NCBI GenBank assembly: GCA_011524575.1 | Contig: WTKB01000204.1 | Span: forward strand, 1-15,929 | Direction: 5' to 3' | From: Aquimarina sp. | GTDB lineage: Bacteria > Bacteroidota > Bacteroidia > Flavobacteriales > Flavobacteriaceae | DNA length: 15,929 bases | Part shown: positions 1-7,175 of the stretch, piece by piece | How the letters are laid out: each line of letters opens with the position of its first letter | How positions within the stretch are numbered: position 1 is the stretch's first letter | Position numbers and translations under genes: made by a program | Notes under the pieces: generated by a model | Told to the model about the DNA's origin: nothing | The model's database searches: none | What the model saw: the letters and a program-made list of their open reading frames with translations, nothing else

Positions 1-52
1 GGTGGTGTGAGAGGCACTCCCTAGTCATTATGGCTAGGGCTGTCTACTCGAT
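1..52 (+). mobile_element. Group II intron, 3' end only (end of domain V and domain VI)
   Basis: The window opens inside a group II intron and shows only its 3' terminus. The opening GGTGGTGTGAGAGG matches the domain V exit and linker typical of bacterial group II introns. Domain VI can be folded by eye: 9-11 pair with 47-49, 12-15 with 42-45 (one G-U pair), and CCCTAG 19-24 with CTAGGG 34-39 around a 9-nt loop. A46 is left bulged as the expected branch-point adenosine. The end TACTCGAT gives the usual AY terminus at 51-52 and puts A46 seven nucleotides from the splice site, as known for these introns. Domains I-IV and any reverse transcriptase gene would lie to the left, outside the window. 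The intron runs antiparallel to the neighbouring hydrolase gene and ends 14 bp from its stop codon. Confidence 0.82.
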
Positions 53-66
53 TAGCGATAGTTATT

Positions 67-1128
67 TTATTCAACTTTCAGATTTTGTCTGTCAACTAAG
101 AAATCAAAACTTAATTCAGATAACCCTTTTCCGTCTACTACTCCATTCCAAGCACCATGTCCTGCGGGGTTACCATTTGGTAATTGAATGGTTTCAAGTT
201 TATTGTAAACCCCTAATGAATCATATATGCCTTGCAGTTCAAGGGCTCCTTCGTAAGGTGTAACAGGATCCTCTGCGGTACCATGTGCCATAAATAATTC
301 AGGATCATTGTTGTCATATCTATCATATTGCTCCAAGTCATAAACTGCCTCAAACACATCTAATTTTATATTAGAGCCCCAGAAGTAAATCATACTTCTC
401 ACTTCATAAGTTTCATCTAAGTTGGCGGTGGAAAGTGTAGGGTCATCATTAATAGAAATTTCATCTCTGAAATCTTCTTGATTTGAAATTCCTAAAGCAA
501 TTGTAGAAATTGAACCTGCTGAAGCTCCTCCCACCGTTATAAAACTTTCGTTGATGTTGTACGTGCTTGCGTTGGCTATAATCCAGCGAAGTGCTGCCTT
601 GGCATCTCTTTGAGCGAGATACATAGCTATGGCTTGTTGAACCTGATCTGGGTTCTGAGCACCTTCCAAGGCATTCTCAATCCATTCTTGTGGTGCAAAA
701 CCTTTGTAAAGAGTTACTAATTCCTCAGGGGTCATTCCTTGTATTGTACCTAATTCTTCTGTGGTTCTATAATCTATAGAAACAAAAACCCATCCTCTTG
801 AAGTATAGTAATTAGCCATGTCTACAATTTCGGGTTTATGCTTTATTCCTCCTGTAAATCCTCCTCCATGAATAAACATATAGACAGGACGATTAGCAGA
901 AGTATTATCAGGGTAATAAACATCTAACAGTTGAGGCTTTTCGATTGTTGCGTTTGTTGCATCAAGACTTAGTCCATTAGCGTAGGTGATGTCCTCGTCT
1001 ATTAACACAGTATAGGAGGATTCTGCTTTAACTACTGGAATTTCATTACTATGATTGGTTGGTTCGTCTTCACCGCAGGCTGTAAAGATTAAGAAAGAAT
1101 AAATAATTAGATGAGCTATTTTTTTCAT
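67..1128 (-). CDS. Alpha/beta-hydrolase (carboxylesterase-type) lipoprotein
   Basis: A 353-residue secreted lipoprotein of the alpha/beta-hydrolase fold. The N-terminus is a lipoprotein signal with lipobox FTAC (Cys18) followed by acidic residues (GEDE), which in flavobacteria often marks export to the cell surface. An HGGGF oxyanion-hole motif sits at 87-91. The nucleophile elbow is GASAG with Ser203. The likely acid is Asp287 in HGTAEDPVTP, and the likely base is His324 in AGHGAW, so the triad is complete and correctly ordered. The layout resembles carboxylesterase and hormone-sensitive-lipase-like enzymes that cut ester bonds; the substrate cannot be told from sequence. A helical lid-like insert lies at about 125-175. 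The gene is apparently monocistronic, flanked by a group II intron end at its 3' side and a 338-bp gap at its 5' side. No clear TAnnTTTG box was found upstream. Confidence 0.88.
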   Translation of the reverse strand: MKKIAHLIIYSFLIFTACGEDEPTNHSNEIPVVKAESSYTVLIDEDITYANGLSLDATNATIEKPQLLDVYYPDNTSANRPVYMFIHGGGFTGGIKHKPEIVDMANYYTSRGWVFVSIDYRTTEELGTIQGMTPEELVTLYKGFAPQEWIENALEGAQNPDQVQQAIAMYLAQRDAKAALRWIIANASTYNINESFITVGGASAGSISTIALGISNQEDFRDEISINDDPTLSTANLDETYEVRSMIYFWGSNIKLDVFEAVYDLEQYDRYDNNDPELFMAHGTAEDPVTPYEGALELQGIYDSLGVYNKLETIQLPNGNPAGHGAWNGVVDGKGLSELSFDFLVDRQNLKVE

Positions 1129-1198
1129 TTGAAGGTTTAAGTTTATTTTGACTTTTTTTTATAGTTTGGTTTAATTATCGCTAACAATTGGATATCCG

Positions 1199-1255
1199 TA
1201 ATTACGATTATATCCCCTAAATTACAGAAATAATCCTAATTACGGTTATTTCTCC
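1199..1255. repeat. Imperfect tandem 19-bp repeat
   Basis: Units at 1199-1217 and 1237-1255 agree at 16 of 19 positions (TAATTACG, then TTAT, then a C-rich end). They are separated by exactly one more 19-bp segment (1218-1236) that is only weakly similar in register. It lies upstream of the hydrolase gene. It could be a regulatory-protein array or simple AT-rich slippage; nothing in the sequence decides. Confidence 0.4.
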
Positions 1256-1256
1256 T

Positions 1257-1342
1257 TTAGAGCTTATTTAAACTGAATACAAACTGTAATCTATAATTTA
1301 AAATTTTAGATTACAGCAAGTGGGAGTTTAAAAAAGCTCTTA
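1257..1342. mobile_element. MITE-like nested inverted-repeat element with TTA flanks
   Basis: An 80-bp element (1260-1339) begins GAGCTTATTTAAACT and ends AGTTTAAAAAAGCTC, which are inverted repeats matching at 14 of 15 positions. It is flanked on both sides by TTA (1257-1259 and 1340-1342), which fits a 3-bp target duplication. Inside is a second near-perfect palindrome at 1284-1316 whose arms CTGTAATCTA and TAGATTACAG are exact, with five further A-T pairs after one T-T mismatch. The element is thus two head-to-head copies of the unit TAGATTACAG, 8-9 variable bases, AGTTTAAAnAAGCTCT. A third copy of that unit lies alone at 13362-13396, so this is an interspersed repeat. There is no coding capacity. 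Mobilisation in trans by an IS with similar ends (TNA duplications are known in some IS5-family groups) is an inference. Confidence 0.62.
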
Positions 1343-1466
1343 ATTGGTATTAGATTATTCATAAGTTTTTCCAATGTTAGCTGATAAGCTCCAACACCCG
1401 CGTCGGCGTAATTTATACTATTTTATCTTTAAAATATTAGCTTGAATTGCAGCATTTTTAACCATT

Positions 1467-1970
1467 TTAAATACCCATACACTCGTTAAAAATAAGAGCG
1501 GTTTCAGAAATAGGAATTTTCACAATACAAAAAGGCTGTGTAATGGCAAGTGTCACGATTTCATCTGAGCCTGGGGCAGAATAACATATCCTAGCCACTT
1601 GGTTTTCGGTTGTACTTTCCATAGTAATCGATACGTCATATCCTCCAGAATTTCTCACCTCATCAAATACAGCAACGATCGTATGTGTAGTAAAATCAAT
1701 AGGGGTATTAGAGAAATTTTCAGAAACTGAATTTACACTATCCATTTTTTCAAGTAATGCCTCCCAATCTTCGGTATTGGTTACGTGTGTTTCTTGTTTT
1801 TGAATACCCTCAGTACCTCCACCTCCCAACTGTCCTTTATACACTAGCTCGGTAGCTATGCTAGAAGTTATAATTTCTTCGTCTTCTTGTGTTTGATTTT
1901 GCGAAGTCTCTTCACAAGAGTACAAAATGAAGGTGCTTATTAAAACAAAAGTTTGAAGGATAAATTTCAT
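1467..1970 (-). CDS. PrcB-like (protease-complex subunit) lipoprotein
   Basis: A 167-residue lipoprotein with signal and lipobox LYSC (Cys19), followed by an acidic, Gln-rich linker to about residue 38. The C-terminal half fits the PrcB_C-type fold. The segment TIVAVFDEVRNSGGYDVSI matches the family pattern of a hydrophobic strand, then xxGGY, then alternating strand residues. It ends with a strand containing QPFCIVKIP. PrcB was named in Treponema as a partner stabilising the PrtP protease; most bacterial relatives are orphan lipoproteins of unknown role. No protease gene is adjacent here, so a protease-partner role is not supported by context. Cys residues near the end of the domain could form a disulphide. 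It sits 62 bp downstream of the receptor gene and could be read through from it. Family assignment is moderately sure; function is unknown. Confidence 0.62.
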   Translation of the reverse strand: MKFILQTFVLISTFILYSCEETSQNQTQEDEEIITSSIATELVYKGQLGGGGTEGIQKQETHVTNTEDWEALLEKMDSVNSVSENFSNTPIDFTTHTIVAVFDEVRNSGGYDVSITMESTTENQVARICYSAPGSDEIVTLAITQPFCIVKIPISETALIFNECMGI

Positions 1971-1991
1971 AGCGTTTTCAAAGATTAATGG

Positions 1992-2062
1992 GTATTATAA
2001 AGCATATTATAAACTATGTAAAATAATGCGTATTACAAAGCATATTGTAAAACTACGTAAAA
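1992..2062. repeat. Direct repeat duplicating the 3' end of the TonB-receptor gene
   Basis: Copies at 1992-2023 (32 bp) and 2030-2062 (33 bp) match at 29 of 33 aligned positions, with three transitions and one 1-bp gap, at a period of 38 bp. The 2030-2062 copy contains the receptor's last codons (FYVVLQYAL and the stop at 2033-2035). The other copy lies wholly downstream and is frameshifted relative to the gene. It therefore looks like a decayed tandem duplication of the last beta-strand coding segment. Confidence 0.75.
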
Positions 2063-4477
2063 ATTACGTGGGTTCGATGGAATAATCCCTGGTCCTGGGT
2101 AACCTGTAGCTCTACGTGTAAAGTAACTTTCATCTAATAGGTTATTGACACCAGCTTCTAAACGCCAATTTTTTAAACGCTTTTCAAATTGATATTCCGC
2201 AGAAAAATCCAATACTTGATAAGCAGGAATTTCTCCACGTGTGCTAAAAGTATTTCCAGCAGGGGTATTATAAGCATCTGTAAATTGTGAAGAGATATAG
2301 CTGTATTGTACACTTGTTTTTAAGTTTTTATACCCGAGTTCAATTCCTGTTTTAAAATTAATTTCTGGTACAAATTCTACCTTGTTACCTATGACCAAAT
2401 CTTGTGAGGTGGTATTGATGTTTTTTTTGGTGAATTCTGAGCGAGTAAGGGCTGTATTTAAAAAGTGTTGCCAATGCCAATGAGGGTGGTCTGTTAATAA
2501 CCAATTAGAAGCACTTAGTGTAAACAAGGATTCTAATCCAAAAATTTGAGCAGCACCAACGTTGGTTCTAAATGGTTTTCCCGCAACATCCGTAAGACCA
2601 ATGCGGTTGTCATATAACAACGAAAACACACTGCAATCGTAACGTAAAATATCATCAATAGTTCCTCGAACGCCAATATCTGCGGTATATCCTTTTTCAT
2701 CAGTGATGTTTTCATCAACGAGTAAATTGGGGCTAATGACTCGAATATCCGTAAAAGTTACAGACCTGTAGTTTTGAGATCCATTTACAAAGAGCTCAAA
2801 AGCTTTTGAGGGTTTATAACTCATTCCCAAACCGAACAAATAGAAAGAGCGTTCATTTTCACGAAACTCATCCGTTTGTTCCCTACTAAAAACATTTCCT
2901 GCATTGTCCACCGATTTATTTATATAAAACCCATCTGCTTGTGTGTTAATATATTCTAAACGGAAACCTGGAGTTACTGAAAAACTCGAAGAAAGTTTAA
3001 AAATTTGTTCCCCAAAAACCGATACATTCAAATTAGGAAAATCAAAAGCGGATTCTGGCATTCCTGAATTTGGAAAATTTTGATTTTGTAGCGTAAAGTT
3101 CGCATCGGAGCCCGCACTACCAATACCTTGTTGAGATTCATTATACGATTGGTAATACTTACTTCCTAAAAGTAAAGTAGCTTTTTTACCAAATACCCGA
3201 TAAGGCATTAAAAAGCGTAGTTCGGCTCCCCAGTTGTTAAAACTATCTGTAAGAAGTTCTCGTGGTAATGTAGTCACATCTGTAGTGGAGGCACGGGTAT
3301 CACGAAATCCGACGGCTTTACGATAGGCATCTAATGTAAAGATATTTAAACTCAGTTTTTTTCGAGCAGCAAATTCATGTTCTAATTTTAAATTAAGCAA
3401 TAACCAATCGACTTTAAAGTAATTTCGGGTACGATTGGAAAAAGTAGGATCTAGTGCAAATTGTAAATCAGTGAGTCCTCCTGGTTGTTGTGCGGTATAG
3501 TTTAAATAAGTACTTTCAAAATGCAATTGCGTTTTATCTGTAAAAGCATAGGATAGTTTTCCGTAAATGTTTCTCGAATCAAAATTGGAGTTTTCACGAA
3601 ATCCATCAGCACTTTTAAGCTGTACATAAGAATAATAACTGATTTTATCCGCATTTCCTCCAAGACTCAAAAAGTAGTTTTGTAAACCAAAAGAACCCGC
3701 ACCTACGCGAGCAATGGCCTCGAAGTCTTTAGTTTTTGGTGCGGATTTCATTTTAAAATTCACCAGTCCTCCAAACTGAGTTCCATATTGTAAAGAAGCT
3801 GCACCTCTTACAATTTGAATTTCTTCAATAGCTTCTAGGGGAGGAGTGTAGTAGCTTTCGGGATATCCCAATACATCGGCACTAATATCATAACCATTTT
3901 GACGCGTATTGAAGTTAGAAGAACGATTAGGGTCTAGGCCTCGCCCTCCAATATTGAGTTGCAATCCTGCATCATCTCCTTCGTATATATTTAAACCTGC
4001 TACTTGTGCATAAGCCTGTCGAGCATTTCCAGAAGCTTTATTCACTAGCATTTGATCCAAGAGTACAACTTCTGATTTTTTACCTGCATAAATAGCTGTA
4101 CCTTCTACATCTTTGAGTCTTTTGATGGCTGCAATTTGCTTTTTCTGAGAAGAAATCAATACTTCCGAAAGCTGCTCGGAGATAGGCTTTAGTAAAACTT
4201 CATGCTGCTCGCCATCACAGTTATAAGTATTTTCTAAAATTTCATAACCTAAACCAATAAAAACCAAGTCCAATGAGGGTAATGATTCGCATGGGATTTG
4301 AAATACTCCACGAGCGTCTGTGTAAAATGTTTTAACACGGGTTTTATCATAAACTTCAACGCTTTGTAAAGGGGTATTGGTTTGTGAATTTTTAACCACT
4401 CCAGTAAAGGTGGTTTGTTGTGCAAAAAGTGAAGAAACACTAATTAAAAAATAAGATAAAAATAATCTATAGTCCAT
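2033..4477 (-). CDS. TonB-dependent outer-membrane receptor, FecA-like
   Basis: An 814-residue outer-membrane receptor from the chosen start (ATG at 4475-4477). This start gives a clean signal peptide (MDYRLFLSYFLISVSSLFA, cut before QQ). Earlier in-frame ATGs at 4486 and 4558 would put hydrophobic clutter before it and overlap the upstream gene more deeply. Domains in order: carboxypeptidase-regulatory-like domain (about 22-100), plug, then a 22-strand-type barrel ending in RNFYVVLQYAL. The plug segment with NIGGRGLDPNRSS, YYTPPLEAIEEIQIVRGAASLQYGTQFGGLVNF resembles ferric-dicitrate (FecA) and related siderophore receptors. It imports a bound ligand into the periplasm using TonB-ExbBD energy. 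It is the last gene of a four-gene unit, overlapping the HTTM gene by 11 bp; AAGGA lies just upstream of the start. A ferric complex is the likely ligand, but its identity is inferred from context and family only. Confidence 0.9.
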   Translation of the reverse strand: MDYRLFLSYFLISVSSLFAQQTTFTGVVKNSQTNTPLQSVEVYDKTRVKTFYTDARGVFQIPCESLPSLDLVFIGLGYEILENTYNCDGEQHEVLLKPISEQLSEVLISSQKKQIAAIKRLKDVEGTAIYAGKKSEVVLLDQMLVNKASGNARQAYAQVAGLNIYEGDDAGLQLNIGGRGLDPNRSSNFNTRQNGYDISADVLGYPESYYTPPLEAIEEIQIVRGAASLQYGTQFGGLVNFKMKSAPKTKDFEAIARVGAGSFGLQNYFLSLGGNADKISYYSYVQLKSADGFRENSNFDSRNIYGKLSYAFTDKTQLHFESTYLNYTAQQPGGLTDLQFALDPTFSNRTRNYFKVDWLLLNLKLEHEFAARKKLSLNIFTLDAYRKAVGFRDTRASTTDVTTLPRELLTDSFNNWGAELRFLMPYRVFGKKATLLLGSKYYQSYNESQQGIGSAGSDANFTLQNQNFPNSGMPESAFDFPNLNVSVFGEQIFKLSSSFSVTPGFRLEYINTQADGFYINKSVDNAGNVFSREQTDEFRENERSFYLFGLGMSYKPSKAFELFVNGSQNYRSVTFTDIRVISPNLLVDENITDEKGYTADIGVRGTIDDILRYDCSVFSLLYDNRIGLTDVAGKPFRTNVGAAQIFGLESLFTLSASNWLLTDHPHWHWQHFLNTALTRSEFTKKNINTTSQDLVIGNKVEFVPEINFKTGIELGYKNLKTSVQYSYISSQFTDAYNTPAGNTFSTRGEIPAYQVLDFSAEYQFEKRLKNWRLEAGVNNLLDESYFTRRATGYPGPGIIPSNPRNFYVVLQYAL

Positions 4478-5975
4478 AAATAACATCCTTAAAAGGTAAT
4501 ATCCAAGGCTTTGCAGCAAAAGAATCTCTTTGATTTGAAAGGTTAACAGTAGGGTCAATAAATAGCTTGCTCATTCGCCCGTTCAAAGTTACGTAACTTT
4601 TTACATAGACCTCTGGATTAGGGATTCCTTCTTTGATATAATGATCTCGCAATTTATGTGCGTATTGTAATATAAAATCAGGTTGCGTACTCATTTGTTT
4701 GATCTGAAAATTGGTTAAAAAGTGACGGTTTTGAATCTCAAAAGAAGCTCCTGTTTCAGGATTAACAATCGTAAAAACGGCGTAACCTTCTTTTTCGATA
4801 AGCATCACACGCCATGAGAAACGATAGCCTTGTTCGTGCCAAAATAATTCATCAGCATAAAAGACATATCGCCATGGAAAAAGTAATTGAAAAGTAAAAA
4901 ATACAGCAAAAAAGACTTTTAAATACTTTTGACGTAAGGCTAAATTTTGAGCGGTGAAAAATGTTTGTGGCTTCCAAATCATTTTGTTTTTAGATGCTGA
5001 TTTTGAAGATGTTTTTGAGGATGTTTCTGTTTGAGTCTCTGAATAAGCACCCGTATTTGTTACAGGAATATCCTTAATTCTAAAAAGCCTTTGTAGTTGT
5101 TTTAAAAAAGAAACGTGCCATTGCTCCGAGAAAAAAATGAGCGTACTTGTAATCATTATGTAGGGAAACATCCCTATAGGGAAAAGTAAATGGGTCGTGA
5201 TATGAAAAACCACTACAGTTATATAACCTAGTTTTCGTAAAGGCTTATATAATAAAATAAATGGAATACAAAGATCATAGAGCATCCCAAACCAACTAAA
5301 TAGATAATGCGTAACCGAGTATTTAAAATACTTACCCAGTATTGGAAAATCATATTTTCCAACAAGCCAAATTTTAAGGGGTTGTGCATCCAATAACCAA
5401 TCTGAATTGATTTTAGCTAGTCCTGCATACACATAGACGATACCTAATAATAATTGAATTGCTCCTATGTACCACTTCGGAATCGATGTTCGGTAATACT
5501 TTTTGGGATTGTAATAGGCATCTAACGAGAATTGTGCATTTAGGGGTAAAAAAATAAGTATCAAGCTAAGGATACTTACAAAATAATAGTGATTGAGATA
5601 AGTGGTTTTATCAATCAGTTCGATGTACACAAAGCTTAAAAAAAAGCAAATACTACTTAAACGATACTTATAACCCAGTAGGATTCCTATAGCACTTATA
5701 CCTGTAGTCAAAAAAAGTAGATAGGTCCATTGCCCTAAGGGTTGTATAAATTCAAAACCATAATAAGAAAAATAGAATTTTGGTTGAATGTAAATTTCTT
5801 CTATCCATCCTTTTGCCCAAAAACGAAGGGTGCTAATAAACATTAATAACCCAAAAAATACACGAAAGACAGCTAATGGAGCTGCCTTTACGTTTGTATT
5901 TAATAAAGTAGGTATGGTGTTAAAAAACATATTTACTTTAAACATGTCAGAAAACCATTTTTTAATCTCCGTCAT
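4467..5975 (-). CDS. HTTM / vitamin K-dependent gamma-carboxylase-like membrane protein
   Basis: A 502-residue polytopic inner-membrane protein. An N-terminal multi-helix region (about 30-285) carries the gamma-carboxylase hallmark DKTTYLNHYY at 122-131; from memory, the equivalent DKT lysine in human GGCX is the catalytic base, so Lys123 is conserved. A second conserved patch is FHITTHLLFPIGMFPYIM at 257-274. A Ser/Thr/Lys-rich linker (about 308-331) and one more hydrophobic helix (about 352-372) follow. The soluble C-terminal domain contains FWHEQGYRFSWRVMLIEKEG, also typical of the family. In animals the enzyme makes gamma-carboxyglutamate with vitamin K hydroquinone; bacterial homologues have no settled function. 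The start overlaps the end of the imelysin gene by 14 bp and the stop overlaps the receptor start by 11 bp, so translation is probably coupled. An uptake-related or modifying role is inferred from context. Confidence 0.87.
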   Translation of the reverse strand: MTEIKKWFSDMFKVNMFFNTIPTLLNTNVKAAPLAVFRVFFGLLMFISTLRFWAKGWIEEIYIQPKFYFSYYGFEFIQPLGQWTYLLFLTTGISAIGILLGYKYRLSSICFFLSFVYIELIDKTTYLNHYYFVSILSLILIFLPLNAQFSLDAYYNPKKYYRTSIPKWYIGAIQLLLGIVYVYAGLAKINSDWLLDAQPLKIWLVGKYDFPILGKYFKYSVTHYLFSWFGMLYDLCIPFILLYKPLRKLGYITVVVFHITTHLLFPIGMFPYIMITSTLIFFSEQWHVSFLKQLQRLFRIKDIPVTNTGAYSETQTETSSKTSSKSASKNKMIWKPQTFFTAQNLALRQKYLKVFFAVFFTFQLLFPWRYVFYADELFWHEQGYRFSWRVMLIEKEGYAVFTIVNPETGASFEIQNRHFLTNFQIKQMSTQPDFILQYAHKLRDHYIKEGIPNPEVYVKSYVTLNGRMSKLFIDPTVNLSNQRDSFAAKPWILPFKDVIYGL

Positions 5976-7053
5976 TGTCTTGTGTAATAATAGAAAGACT
6001 TAAGCTAGATTTTATATCTGTTTTTAAAACACCTACTAAAGATTGCATGGCGTCGTGTATTTCTACTAATTTTAAAGCATCTGTTTCAACTTGTAATTTT
6101 AAATCTGGGTCAATAGCACTTATTTTTTCAAAAATTGTGGCGATATATTCTTTCATTTTTAGATCTATATCCGAGCGACCTATTCCTTGTAATAAATCCG
6201 AGAAACTCATGGAGTCATTAGCTCCTAAATAAAACGATTCAAAGCCTTCAAAAGCTTCTTGGAGTAAATCTTTAGATAACTCCGATCCGTATAAACTTTC
6301 TATTTTTGAAGGTTGTGTTTCTACAGAACGGACTCCAGCAGGTATGGAAACTTTAGCTTCTCGTATTTTTCTTTCAAAATTTGTAACATACCTATCAAAA
6401 ACAATATTCATAGAACCAGACAAACTAGAGCTTGTATTGCTAATAAATGCCGCTTTTGCCTCCTCGTCCCAAGAGTTTGAAACTTCTGTGGTTAAAGAAC
6501 TAATGCGGTTAATTACTGCTGAAATATAATCGATATGCTGCGTAGTAAGTGCCTCAAAGTTTTCGGTTTCAGTGGTTCCAAGTCCATTAAATAAGTAATC
6601 TAAGGCAGGAAAACCTTGCTTGTCTTTTTGTAAAACACTACTCTCTAAGGTTTCTGCAGAAAAAGTTCCAGAAGCAATGTAAGTATCTATCTGAGTACTG
6701 TTCACAGGGTAACTATTTAGAAAACCAGAAAAAGAAATGTTTTCCGCAGTATCAAAGTTGTATTTTTCAATAATCTGAAAACTTAAATAGGCATTAAAAT
6801 ACGCTTCTTTAAGTGCGGTAAAATTTTCAAGAGTTTGATCCGTTTCAAAAGTTTCAAAAGCACTAACTAAATGATCAGTAGTTGTTTTTGCTGAGGTTAT
6901 CTCTGGGACAATAGCTTCATTTACCCAGTCTGTCAAAACAGTGGTAACATCATAATCAAAACCACCTCCATTAGTATCACTGTCACTATTACAGGAGATA
7001 AAACTAAATAGAGAAATTAAAAGACTTAATACGAAATACTTATTGTTATTCAT
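5962..7053 (-). CDS. Imelysin-family lipoprotein (EfeO/M75-like), probable iron-uptake component
   Basis: A 363-residue lipoprotein with lipobox FISC (Cys21) followed by NSDSD and a Gly-rich spacer; the acidic residues after Cys resemble flavobacterial surface-export signals. The rest fits the imelysin all-helical fold. The segments YPVNSTQIDTYIAS and GFPALDYLFNG (147-157) match the family's conserved N-terminal half-repeat, and a second helical bundle starts near residue 245. The canonical GxHxxE motif is GFPALD here, so His is Pro and Glu is Asp; this degenerate form is common in the wider family, which is not a protease in practice. Family members are iron-regulated and linked to iron uptake (IrpA, EfeO, Algp7). 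It is the second gene of the unit, with its own -7-like box upstream, and overlaps the HTTM gene. Product identity is secure; ligand binding is uncertain. Confidence 0.88.
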   Translation of the reverse strand: MNNNKYFVLSLLISLFSFISCNSDSDTNGGGFDYDVTTVLTDWVNEAIVPEITSAKTTTDHLVSAFETFETDQTLENFTALKEAYFNAYLSFQIIEKYNFDTAENISFSGFLNSYPVNSTQIDTYIASGTFSAETLESSVLQKDKQGFPALDYLFNGLGTTETENFEALTTQHIDYISAVINRISSLTTEVSNSWDEEAKAAFISNTSSSLSGSMNIVFDRYVTNFERKIREAKVSIPAGVRSVETQPSKIESLYGSELSKDLLQEAFEGFESFYLGANDSMSFSDLLQGIGRSDIDLKMKEYIATIFEKISAIDPDLKLQVETDALKLVEIHDAMQSLVGVLKTDIKSSLSLSIITQDNDGD

Positions 7054-7070
7054 TATCGATTATTTTTTTG

Positions 7071-7078
7071 CAAAAATA
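7071..7078 (-). promoter_or_regulatory. Bacteroidetes -7 promoter-like box before the imelysin gene
   Basis: Read leftward this is TATTTTTG, a match to TAnnTTTG, ending 17 bp before the imelysin ATG at 7053. No TTG lies at the expected 19-21 bp upstream, so the -33 element is weak. The perfect palindrome at 7086-7097 sits where a regulator could meet the polymerase. Confidence 0.4.
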
Positions 7079-7085
7079 CATAGAC

Positions 7086-7097
7086 AAGTATATACTT
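7086..7097. promoter_or_regulatory. 12-bp perfect palindrome, possible operator
   Basis: AAGTATATACTT is identical on both strands. It lies 8 bp upstream of the -7-like box of the imelysin gene, a position suited to an operator. It does not match a Fur box. The short AT-rich sequence means chance is possible. Confidence 0.3.
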
Positions 7098-7140
7098 TAG
7101 ACTAAACAAGTTATAAACTTTATATAAATTAAGATCAAAT

Positions 7141-7175
7141 AGACATCTATTAAGATAAAGTACTTATAGATGTCT
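7141..7175 (-). terminator. Stem-loop between the DUF4856 and imelysin genes
   Basis: AGACATCTAT (7141-7150) and ATAGATGTCT (7166-7175) are exact inverted repeats. Three further pairs (AAG/CTT) follow across a 1-nt bulge, closing an 8-nt loop. The stem starts 38 nt after the DUF4856 stop codon. On the coding strand the tail is ATTTGAT, a poor U-tract; a seven-T run lies on the opposite strand where no gene needs it. It may be a partial terminator or an mRNA-end stabiliser that sets the ratio of the first gene to the rest. Confidence 0.5.

Larger units (their letters stand above)
1129..1466. other. 338-bp intergenic region between two lipoprotein genes
   Basis: The gap holds the 19-bp repeats (1199-1255), the MITE-like element (1257-1342) and a GC-rich patch at 1395-1408 (12 of 14 bases G or C) in otherwise very AT-rich DNA. 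No ORF, tRNA or canonical TAnnTTTG promoter was recognised in the stretch. The large palindrome at 1284-1316 could also end transcription from the upstream lipoprotein gene, but it has no good U-tract on that strand. Confidence 0.5.

Noticed and set aside
30..263. Rightward open frame of 77 codons at the left edge.
   Set aside because: It starts inside the intron domain VI and runs antisense through the hydrolase gene; composition is that of a reverse-strand shadow.
52..1184. Inverted 13-bp near-match (TTAGCGATA core) on both sides of the hydrolase gene, suggesting a cassette boundary.
   Set aside because: A 12-of-13 match is expected many times by chance between any two places in a window of this size, and the left copy begins at the last intron base; no flanking duplication supports a mobile cassette.
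2053..2069. ACGTAA/TTACGT inverted repeat near the receptor 3' end as a terminator.
   Set aside because: It lies inside the coding sequence and has no U-tract after it.
4478..4558. N-terminal extension of the TonB receptor to the ATG at 4558.
   Set aside because: It would bury the clear signal peptide that begins at 4477 and extend overlap with the HTTM gene to 92 bp.
7041..7070. Fur-box-like AT-rich sequence near the imelysin start (GATAATG pieces).
   Set aside because: Only one recognisable hexamer-like unit is present and such strings are common in AT-rich DNA; the 19-bp palindrome is not there.
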